From the NCBI GenBank assembly GCA_963402885.1, contig OY727095.1, positions 34,167,001-34,231,000 of the forward strand: DNA of 64,000 bases, in the 5' to 3' direction. The stretch's first letter is position 1, and each line of letters opens with the position of its first letter. The position numbers were made by a program, and so were the translations under genes. Positions 22,401 through 31,600 of this stretch are shown here, piece by piece. Below the pieces are notes generated by a model. That model saw only the letters and a program-made list of their open reading frames with translations, had not been told where the DNA came from and searched no databases. The stretch comes from Antedon bifida (lineage: Eukaryota > Echinodermata > Crinoidea > Comatulida > Antedonidae).

Positions 22401-23763
22401 ACGAATTTTGTCGTTTGCTGGTGCCGCCGGATGCATGATAATGACAATTCCATCGTTTCTCATGGGCGCCATTGGAGCTAGTACTAGTAAGTACATTTAT
22501 GGATAAAACTGTGATGTAACTAAAACTAGTACGCAACGTACGCAACTTAGAAAATGCCCTTCCAATAATTGTATTTGCCCCCACCTGCATCAATTCAAAT
22601 CTGCGATGTTTGCAGCACTGTTGCGTCGTCTGTTGCCACTTGTGATTACGAAATAAAGAACTTTGCTTCAATACGTCCTTTACGTTGCGTCGCTAATTGG
22701 AACCAAGCTTATGGAAAATTCTTTTATGGAAATATTTACTGTAATTATCTTAAAATCTTGTTTGCTGTATAGATTGGAATGAGACCGCATATGGCCAAGA
22801 AATCACAGACAGCAACATTGTACTTCCTCTAGTGCTGCAATACCTGACTCCTCAAGTCGTCTCCATCATCGGTCTTGGCGCTGTCTGCGCCGCTGTCATG
22901 TCATCAGCCGATTCGTCACTACTTTCAACAAGTTCGATGTTTGCTAGAAATGTATACAAACGTATAATAAGACCAAATGTAATTATATTTTTATTCTTTT
23001 AAATTTTAATTGTAGAACACATTATTTACACATACTATATTGTTGGTTCCAACTATAGAAACAGCAAAAGGACGTAAAGCAACGTAAGTGATTTGACCAA
23101 TCACAAGCGATGGATTATTTGAACTGTCGCTTGTCATTGGTCAACTCGCTCACGTTGCGTCTACACGTCCTAGAGAATAAGGGAAACAAGTTGTTTTTGT
23201 TAATTAATTTTCCCTATTGTATTTTCTTTTTCTATTTCAAGGCAAGTGAAAAAGAAATCATATGGGTTATGAGATGCTCAATTCTGGTATCAGGAACTAT
23301 CGCCAGTACTTTAGCAATAACAATTGATTCAATTTATGGACTCTTCTATCTGTGTTCCGATTTCGTATACGTCGTACTTTTCCCTCAACTTGTCTGCGTA
23401 GTGTACGTCAGTTTCTCGAATACGTACGGTGTGCTTGTTGGTTATTTTCTCGGGCTGATACTGCGGCTTGGGGGTGGTGAACCGCTTTTGGGCCTTAAAC
23501 CTTTTATAGAATACCCGTTTTATGAAGATGGCGAGCAATTATTTCCGTTCCGGACATTTGCGATGCTCGTTTCACTAACAACGCTGTGTGTCGTCTCGGC
23601 TCTATTTCATTACTTATTTACTAATAATATTTTAGATAAGAAATGGGATGTGTTAAAATGTGTGACAAACATTCAGTCTGAAGATGAGGGGAAAAACGCT
23701 TTCAAAACGCAAAACGGTCTGACTGTTGACGTGGGGTTATCTATGCTAACTAATAATGAATGA
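19421..23763 (+). CDS. SLC5A7: High-affinity choline transporter, copy 2
   Basis: Eight coding exons: 19421-19586, 20600-20707, 21006-21161, 21416-21564, 21919-22038, 22333-22486, 22773-22978, 23242-23763; 1581 nt, 526 aa. Exons 1-7 have exactly the same lengths and phases as copy 1 (166, 108, 156, 149, 120, 154, 206 nt), so this is a tandem duplicate. Function is as for copy 1: Na+-coupled choline uptake for acetylcholine synthesis. Exons 1, 4, 5, 7 and the first half of 8 are nearly identical to copy 1, while exon 3 ([20 protein letters not shown] against [20 protein letters not shown]), exon 6 and the tail ([19 protein letters not shown] end) differ clearly. The stop is followed by AATAAA near 23848. 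All helix-core motifs ([36 protein letters not shown]) are intact, so the product should be functional. Confidence 0.95.
19661..20411. mobile_element. MITE family G (TAAAGATGTATTGTCC ends), diverged copy with internal CCAAT repeat
   Basis: The left end TAAAGATATATTGTCCC and right end GGGGACATACATCTTTA resemble the perfect ends of the 39.3- and 40.2-kb copies. The internal block AAAATGGCATATTCAAAATC also matches them. It contains the 25-bp tandem array at 20038-20186. It lies in intron 1 of SLC5A7 copy 2. Confidence 0.6.
20038..20186. repeat. 25-bp tandem repeat, GCTCGCTCTTCCCTGATTGG-TCCAA
   Basis: Six consecutive units of about 25 bp, each with ATTGG (inverted CCAAT box). The same unit occurs singly at about 18720-18800 upstream of this gene. 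The minus-strand open frame through it is a repeat artefact. Confidence 0.85.
21672..21832. mobile_element. Palindromic MITE family N, complete copy
   Basis: Left end GCTTGGTTCCCACTAGAGAC, right end GTCCTAGTGGGAACAAAGC. The inner arms carry CGCAACGCAAGTGAGTTGAC and CCAATCAAAAGCGATGG, with their complement after ATTATTCGAACTGTC. The element is nearly one long hairpin. It lies in intron 4 of SLC5A7 copy 2. Confidence 0.8.
22525..22711. repeat. Family-N element, degraded copy
   Basis: Ends in TACGTTGCGTCGCTAATTGG followed by AACCAAGCTTA; internal GTTGCGTCGTCTGTTGCCAC. The left arm is partly lost. It lies in intron 6 of SLC5A7 copy 2. Confidence 0.6.
23041..23176. repeat. Family-N element
   Basis: TTGGTTCCAACTATAGAAAC at the left, TTGACCAATCACAAGCGATG and its complement in the arms, CACGTTGCGTCTACACGTCC at the right. 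It lies in intron 7 of SLC5A7 copy 2. Confidence 0.75.
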
Positions 23764-23964
23764 TTTATTAAACATAATACACTGATAACGGTATGTTAAT
23801 GTTGGGTTAGTAGCTAAGTAGGCCTAGATCACAATGAATGATCTACTCAACAATAAAGCACTGATAATGATTTACGGATTTACATCATTTATAAAAATTG
23901 CAAGCATAGAAAGAAACTCATTCTCACAAACTTCATCTTTAACCGTTTAATTATTATTCATAAT

Positions 23965-24321
23965 GCGTGGTTCCCACTAGAGACGCAACACAACGACGTA
24001 ACTCAACGTAAGGGATTTGACCAATCGATGGCTTATTCGCTTGTGATTGCTAAAGCTTGGTTCCCACTAGAACGTAACGCAAGGACGTAAACGCAACGCA
24101 AGCGTTTTAACCAATGACAGACGAAGTTATAGACAGTTTGCAATCACAAGCGAATAAGCCATTGCTTGTGATTGGTCAATTCACTTGCGTTGCGTTACGT
24201 CCTTGCGTTGCGTCGCTAGTGGGAACCACGCTTAACTGTCTATAACTTCGCTTGTCATTGGTTAAAACGCTTGCGTTGCGTTTACGTCCTTGCGTTACGT
24301 TCTAGTGGGAACCGAGCTTTA
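23965..24321. mobile_element. Two interleaved family-N palindromes (A-B-A'-B')
   Basis: Arm A 23965-24050 (starts GCGTGGTTCCCACTAGAGAC), arm B 24051-24138 (TAAAGCTTGGTTCCCACTAG start, GAAGTTATAGACAGTT end), arm A' 24140-24231 (complement of A, ends AGTGGGAACCACGC), arm B' 24234-24321 (complement of B, starts AACTGTCTATAACTTCG). B and B' are almost identical in sequence; A and A' differ at scattered sites. Confidence 0.85.
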
Positions 24322-24483
24322 TTTGTATTAACGCTAGACTCCCGTCAGGTACCGTCAGTTTGTTAATTAAGTGTACACAATAGATTCAATAAATTGTATA
24401 TCTAATTTTAAATAAAAATCATGTTTTAAGTGATATAAAGACTGATTTTGGAATTAAATAGTTCAGTAGGCTTACATATCATT

Positions 24484-24660
24484 TGGTTCCCACTAGGCTA
24501 AGACGCGACCGCAACACAACGTAAGCGCAAACCCCAACACAACGTAACCCCATTTAACCAATCACTACCTGTTGATTGTGATTGGTCCCCGGGATTGGCA
24601 GCTCATTTTCGTTGCGCGTATATGCTTACGTTGCGCGCAAATAATAGGAATCAAGCTTAT
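24484..24660. repeat. Family-N element, diverged copy
   Basis: GGTTCCCACTAGGCTAAGAC at the left; CCAATCACTACCTGTTGATT and GTGATTGGTC in the middle; CTTACGTTGCGCGCAAATAA then GGAATCAAGCTTA at the right. Confidence 0.65.
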
Positions 24661-24750
24661 TATGAGTCATCAATGTCATTAATATACTCCTTCAATAAAC
24701 TTACTTTATGATAAATATTGTTTATTTTTCTTTTGTTTAACATAATATTG

Positions 24751-24895
24751 GCGTTGCGTCATTCCCACTAGAATGCAACGTAAGCAGCCGCAAATTGACC
24801 AATCAAAGCGATGGATTATTCGAACTGTTGCTTTACTTGGTCAATTTGCTTGCTTTGCGGCTTGCGTCACGTTGCGTAGTGGGAACCAAGCTTTA
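24751..24895. repeat. Family-N element
   Basis: TTCCCACTAGAATGCAACGT at the left, AATTGACCAATCAAAGCGAT and its complement in the arms, CACGTTGCGTAGTGGGAACC then AAGCTTTA at the right. Confidence 0.75.
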
Positions 24896-25019
24896 TTGGC
24901 TTCATCATGGATTACAACTGTTATACTGTATAAAACACAAACAAACATATATTTACTAGGCTGCTACGTACAGCTTGGTTTTCAAAGACAAGGCAAAAAC
25001 GCATTTCACCCTAATAAGG

Positions 25020-25334
25020 ACATGATATAAACATCTAAAGGTTCTCAATTGAGAGATGCAGCGCATAAAAAAACGATAGACGCGCAAGGCGGTGGTACGA
25101 GTTGACAATAAGCCGCGCGACAGGGTAGGATGATCGCGTCGCGATGGTGGTCATACATGGACATTGTAGTGTGCATTTATCGCGTCAGACAACCAAGTTT
25201 TTCGATATAATTGTTTTCAGAGCCTAAAATCAGTGATAAATGTGCATATTGCCGTCATAGGCTGTAAAATGAGTCGTAGTCGTAAAACTACACATAATCA
25301 TGATTTAAAAACATTAACAACGGTATACTTCCCA
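25020..25334. other. Intergenic, nothing recognised
   Basis: Slightly CpG-richer sequence (GACGCGCAAGGCGG, GATCGCGTCGCGATGG) without gene or repeat features that I recognise. Confidence 0.4.
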
Positions 25335-25720
25335 GCAAACACGTAACGTTCAGCTAACGTTAATTTTGGTTATCGTTAGTTCACTATGAATGTTCGTATA
25401 ACAATGTTCATTCAGAGAATGTTTTTTCATATTATCATTTGAACGTTATAAGAACGTTCTGAATAACATTATGTTATTTACAAAGCATTATTAGGCCTAT
25501 TGATAACATTTACCTAACGTTTTAAGAACGTTCAAAATAACGTTAAAATAATATTTACATAACGTTATTGATAACATCTAACTAACGTTATAAGAACGTT
25601 CAGAATAACATTCAAAATATGTTATTTACATAACGTTATTTATAAAATTATAAGAACGTTCAAAATAACGTTTAAAATAATATTTACATAACGTTATTGA
25701 TAACTAACGAATGTTCATTC
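25335..25720. repeat. AACGTT-rich tandem repeat
   Basis: At least four units spaced about 58-73 bp, each with TAAGAACGTTC followed by AAAATAACGTT or GAATAACATT and an ATTTACATAACGTTATTGAT block. Units are rich in the palindrome AACGTT. Confidence 0.8.
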
Positions 25721-25739
25721 TGCAATCGAGAAGCATTAC

Positions 25740-26090
25740 CAACCTTATAATGAATAATAGGCCTACCAATATTCATATTGTGTGTTCCTTAAACGTACGG
25801 GGATTAAGACAATCAAACAAAAGGAGAGAACTCTTTTCATGGTTATGGAAAAATTACCATAATATCATTTTTCTTCACAAGAAACGCACATTGACGTAAG
25901 CTGTGAACATTATATTGCTGGTGGAAGAGTTGGGGTCTAAAATCTATTTTAAATCATGTTTAAAAAAATAGTGCAGGGAGCCGTAATGAACATGGTAGAT
26001 TTTTTTTATTATAGAAGAAGAATTATACGCTGGTCAATGTACATGACCCAAATAAAGATGATTCAATTTTTTCACGCTGCTGCTCTAGCC
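25740..26090 (+). pseudogene. Broken LINE endonuclease (APE-type) fragment
   Basis: 25768-25880 encodes IVCSLNVRGLRQSNKRRELF then SWLWKNYHNIIFLHKKRTLT, matching the start of LINE apurinic-type endonuclease domains (SLNVRGL...I..LQE.H). The catalytic Glu region is altered to HKK. About 150 bp later another frame encodes TLVNVHDPNKDDSIF, the family's conserved LVN-Y-PN motif. The frame changes and missing residues show a dead fragment; no reverse transcriptase is visible downstream. Confidence 0.65.
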
Positions 26091-26449
26091 CGCTACGTCC
26101 CATTAGGACTACTCAATCAAAAGCTAAAGCAGGCAGCAGTTATAGTATCTAAGGACGACAGAAATGCGAAAATGTAAACTCCACTATAATTTATTGATTC
26201 CAGCTGCTACACCCAAAAAACGTCTGGGAAAAGAGTCTATTAGGACATGTCATGCTAAAATTACAAATCCCAAAAGCACTTCTTGTATTTATGAGTCCCA
26301 TTTGACTATAATACTGACTTTTGGCTGTAATCACTGTCAGATATTCATTGAATTATTATCAAAACAGTCCATTAAAGTTTGTGTTTGTAATAGGATACTT
26401 CACACTTGAAATATCTAGGGTGAAGAAGTGACCCCCAGACTTGACCTTA

Positions 26450-26680
26450 GCAATAAAATTAACTAAAGTGACAGAAATTGAGTATTCACTTCTGTAACCA
26501 AAAAATAATATTTATTCACATATAAAAAGAGAAAAGAAACCCAAAAACCATTGTCTGACAGACAATTTAGTATTTGTTGCTTTAAATTACATTTTTTTCA
26601 GGTAAAATAACTATTATGTGACAACAAAATGACACATTCAAAAACAAATTTGAAATAAACAATATTTTTCAATAAGCGAG
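26450..26680. repeat. Possible family-G MITE remnant
   Basis: Shares ACCATTGTCTGACAGACAAT-like spacing, TTCAGGTAAAATAACTATTA, TGTGACA and AAAATGACACATTCAAAAAC with the interior of the 39.3- and 40.2-kb elements, but lacks the terminal repeats. Confidence 0.4.
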
Positions 26681-26689
26681 CAGCGTTTT

Positions 26690-27015
26690 TTGTAAGAAAT
26701 ATTTCTTGTTTATTCATATGGCAGACCAAATTTTAAACTAAGATATCTTTATTTCCGAATAAATGACAGCTTGGCGCGCCATACTTTACAAAACATTCGT
26801 GGCGCTATATAGATCGTTTTCCGGTTCCTGCCCCACCCAACAAAGCAAAAATAAATGGCGGATGGCCGCCAGGAGTAGCTCATTATTCTGATATATATAT
26901 CAGATTGTTAGATATAAAAAGCTTCAAAATTGAATGTTTGTACGCATTGCGCGGGATCCCTGAAAACGAAGAGGTGTTTGAAATGTTTTTTTACTGAAGA
27001 TTATTATTAGGATGA
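26690..27015. other. Gene-free stretch, possible regulatory region
   Basis: Contains AAATGGCGGATGGCCGCC (about 26853) and a CpG-containing stretch. No exon was recognised. It could include an unseen non-coding first exon of the NLR gene. Confidence 0.3.
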
Positions 27016-27019
27016 TTTA

Positions 27020-27235
27020 GTGGGCCTACTACTACCTAGGCCTACTACTACTAGGGCCAGGCCTAGGCCTAACTAGGCCTAGGCCTAGCCTAGGCTAGGC
27101 CTACGATAGAATGTCGTTTGAGTGGCAATTGAGACGCATGGCCATGGTTACGGTAGTTTTGCCTAATTTTGTTAATGTTGGACACATTCAGCATTTTTCT
27201 AGACTACTACTAGGCCTAGGCCACTACAACATTAT
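27020..27235. repeat. TAGGCCTA-rich tract
   Basis: Dense repeats of CTAGGCCTA, CCTAGGCC and TACTACTA. By analogy with the tracts after exon 1 of TATDN1, the ARM/SPRY gene and PWWP2, it may mark the first intron of the downstream NLR gene, whose first coding exon is preceded by an acceptor site. Confidence 0.65.
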
Positions 27236-28617
27236 TATTATAATAGTGACATTTTATTAGGAATATTTGTTTTTTGTGCACAAGAAATACAATTAAAAAC
27301 AAAATAAAGATAAGCAAGTCTATTAGTATTAGCGCATTTTTATGCGATTTAATTCAAGGCGCAGAATATTCCGCTTGAGTGAGTTTCAAGAGTGTAAGAC
27401 TAGAGTTAATGTTCTTTCACACCGGCGGCACGGTTACGGTCCAATGCCGGTGTTCTAAAATTTTAGGTACCCCCGTAATTGAGTGCACCCCCTATAGTCC
27501 ATATTGTTGTTGTAATCTTTCTTTTAATTGTATAACTCCAGTGTTGTTAATTTGTCCAAAGTACAGTACGCCTTTTTACATCCATTTATTTTTAACATTT
27601 TTCACAATTGTGTCGTTTTGGGAGTGTTCAAAGTGCCCTCAATTTTAAATAAGGTTTCCATTTTATACCATAAAACCTTACCAGGCAATACCGCAATACT
27701 TCTGCATCATTTGTCATTATTTTCGTGTTTTTAGGAGGTACGTTTTAAGAGGTATAAAGAATCGCACATTATCGTAGTTTAAATTGTTGAAATTTGCAAA
27801 TTTTCGACACAATTTGCCATACCAAGTTTTATGATTCTAACCAAATTTGAAGTATTTTAGGTCTAAGAAGCCTCACCTACACAATTGTGTATCACATTTC
27901 AATCTGTAGTAGAATGACATAATCTACAATTTACCAAGCATTTTGATAATACAATTTTCACTGTACATATTCACTTATACAGTAGGCCTAGGCCTATTCT
28001 ATAAAAGTTTTTAAATGACGCCTTACAAAGAACATATCGCACAACAATACTAGTACTAGGCCTAGCATTATTATTAATTAAAAAGAAAAATTTGACTTTT
28101 AAATAGAGGTGCCGAATTGTGTTTTTTTTTATAACAAGTACTGTGGTCTTAATGTATTATATTAGATTATTATTTTTTTATATTAAATAATGTTTTTGAA
28201 CACATTTACGGCCGCCATCTTGTTGGTTCCCCCTCCTGTTGGAGGAATCACTTTTCAGTCTGGAGTACGTCCTCTAGTCTTCGGCTTATTACATCTCTCT
28301 GGTTTTCACGCGACTATATGCAAATCACTTGGAGCGTCGAGAAAACAAAATCTTGAAGTTCAATTTGATTTTTTGTTCAATTTGTATTATTGTTAACAAA
28401 TTACATCTGAAGTATTTCACTTTTTATCACCAAATATTCCCTAATGCAATGTTAATAGCTAAAAATTATTGATGATTCGATTTTTATCTTTGAGAAAATT
28501 CAAAGTAAATGATGAAGATAAATGTGATTGACCATGCAATGGCCACTGTAATTCTTATTACTCATTCTTGTTAATTATGTTTTTTTTTTTGTAGGAAACA
28601 GAACGCACGCGTTTTAA
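27236..28617. other. Region upstream of the NLR gene
   Basis: AT-rich, no coding exon recognised. GGCCGCCATCTTG near 28210 matches a YY1-type initiator motif on the minus strand. An acceptor TTTTTTTTTTGTAG at about 28594 directly precedes the 5'-UTR remnant of the NLR coding exon, so at least one non-coding exon lies upstream. Confidence 0.4.
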
Positions 28618-31600
28618 ATGGCAGTGTCTAATAAAACTAATCGAGAGTTCACCAATTTGAAGTCTGATCTTGGTCGACTTTTTGACGGCGACCGGTTGCT
28701 TTGGTTAAAATTCTGCTTATTCGAGCATTTACGTATAGGGGTCCTCACAAAACCGAATGTCGTTGGAAATGATTTTTTCAATGAAATACATGACAATGGT
28801 AAAATAACACCTAATAATGTTAATCTTTTATTGGAGATTACAAAATTATGTGAATTAAAGAAAGCTGAAGAGCTTGTACTCCAGTATATTAGAGATAATG
28901 ATGCTGAACATACAGAAGAAAACATATCACGTCGTCGAAAATTTATGTTTACAAAGTTGCGAAATGTTGATCCAGATGCGTTAAAGAGGGTTATTGCTTA
29001 CTATGATCTGGCAAGATATAACTACACCAACATTTGGGATGTAACATTCAGATTGGAAACCGACCAACCTTCGAAAGAACCAGACAAGAAAGATGTGTTT
29101 GATGATCTTCTTCGACTGATTGTACATCATAGAAATGAACCACCACGTAGTGGTGTGCATAGAAAGAGAAAAAGAGAAGAAGGTATTAAATTCAAACAAA
29201 ACTTGGTCATATTCATTAACTTATAATCTTCAAACTATCACAACTAACAGTTTGTTGGATTTAGTATGTAAAAATAAAAGTTATACATAAAGTTGTTTTT
29301 ATTTTCAGTTTATTTTTGGGGTATTAACATTTTTTTAAATTTTCATAGGAGTTAGTGAGTATGAGTATGACGATGGTAAAGCATCAGGTTCTAATAAAGG
29401 AGCAGAAGGTAAACGTGAATTGATATTTATATATTAGCAGTTATCAATTTCCAACATTTAACAGAAGACTGAACGAAAAAAAATGATGTATTTTACGACC
29501 TTTTACAGCCAATTTTACACAACAAAAATGAACCATCCCTTTTCATAATAAATTTGGATCTTTAAACCATGGCAATAAATTGTTTTTTAATTGTGTAAAC
29601 ATTAACAAATATTATTAAGGTTTGTTTTTTGTTGTTTTTTAGGAAATAGAGAGGATAATGATGACAAATGTGTACCATCTAGTTCCAAACATCGACAAGA
29701 AGGTAAAAAAAACAAAAACAAAACTTGTAGCCGTCTTCTTCTGAAGACACATGGCTGTCATTGACGGATACTTAGTATCAGTTGACTTCACTGCTGGTGT
29801 ACTCGAGATCTAAGTTTATACACGCTATACACATTTATTTTAATTTTTTATTTATACAACTTTGAGAATAAGAGGTAATCAATAATAATTTTAATTAGCA
29901 ATAATCTAATCTAAGAAGTCAAATATTAACCTATAAATTAGTATTTTATTCATAGAAACCTATATTGACTGCCTAAAGAATCCAACAATTCTATAAGACA
30001 TTTTTACCAGGTTTAACATAGAATATTTCTGTAGAACTGTATAACTATTAAAACTTATTAAACATTAAAATATTTATATTTATTCCTACACAATTGTATA
30101 GAAACCTTTCTGATCATATGACATTTTTTGATAGGATTAAATTTATAAAATCCCTATTTGTTGTACACTCAAAAAGAAATAATGTGATACAACGTTGGAA
30201 TTTCACAATAATTCTCTATTCTCATTACAACTCTAACTTGATGTGTATTTTGTTCTGTACAGATTTTCCTGTAACACTTCAAGATGAAAGCCATAGTATG
30301 TATACTTCTTATGACCACTTTGACTTAAATGTTGCTGTTTGTCGGCAAATGCCTACAAACAGCAACCTCTTGTTTTGGTTACATTTGTATTCTGTAATAG
30401 TATTCTAGATAAGATCTCAAATATTGACATTAAGTCATTTTAATGTACAGTAACTGACTATAATTTCTTTGCCATTGGTATTGTTTATACTTCTTCACAT
30501 AAATTTAAAAACAAGAAATGCTAACCTTCCACTGTAATACATTTTGTTTTAACAATAAAAGCTCTCATTTCATTTCTCAATTTTTGCATTCTCGCGGACT
30601 GCAAAACTCTGATTTTAATTTTTTTTAAACAAACATTTGTATGTTTATGGCGTAAACGGATTAAATTTTCATCATATTGCATGTTATTAGGTGATCATTT
30701 AGAATGCTAAATGATCACCTATTGTTATTGTATGAAATCTTTATTTTTTTTCTTTTTATTGTTTCTGTACACTATTTTGTGTAACAATTATCTCAAAAAT
30801 TTTAATGTCAATGATTACCAAAATTTCAGAATATCTTTCAAATAATATAACTTAATCCTAATAAGCTTTCCAGCGTGATCACTCATCCGTGACGACATTT
30901 ATACGCCATTTTGCGAAATCACATTATCAATCATATCTCCATAATTCATTATCACATATTAATGAAATTCACTACACGTAAACTTCAGGTCAAGGGTAAA
31001 AATATTAGCAAATAAAAAGTTGCGCGTTTCAAGGTCATGTACGTGAAATCGCGCGTTAAAAATTTAGAACGCTCAAAATTAAGTTTTGATCAATTTAGAG
31101 CATGAATTAGGCCATTTGCGCGTTTCAAAAAATTACTGCACAAAAACGCGTTTTTGCGCACGCGATTCTTAGAAAGCGTAAAAAATAAAATTTGATGTAT
31201 AAATCACAATCTACTCACAATTCTTAGTACATTCACCGATTTTGAGTCCATTCCGACTTAAGATAACGCTATACGAGCACATTAAAAATGACAAAATGCG
31301 CAAATTAATTGCATCAAAGTGCTGAAAATGGTGAAAAATAAGGCATTTTTAAAATGAAAATAACTCTTCAGGATGCAAGATGACCCCCAATTTTTTTAAC
31401 TTATTCGGGAAGCCATTGAGTTGTAGATATGAATTCATGTGCACATTTGACGTACAAAATGTTGTGACGTCATCAAATGGCCACTTGAATTTAAAATTAA
31501 GTTTTTTTTCTCTTTTGTCATATTTTATCACATTCAATAGAACGCATCTCTAATAATTTGTACCTGATTTTCGCTCAAATTTTAGTATGTGATTGCTCAA

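Noticed and set aside
25335..25720. CRISPR-like array
   Set aside because: Repeat spacing varies and spacers are themselves similar; this is an animal genome and the region is a degenerate minisatellite.
25956..26409. Two small plus-strand frames as genes
   Set aside because: The first covers decayed LINE endonuclease sequence in a different frame; the second has no recognisable content or splice context.
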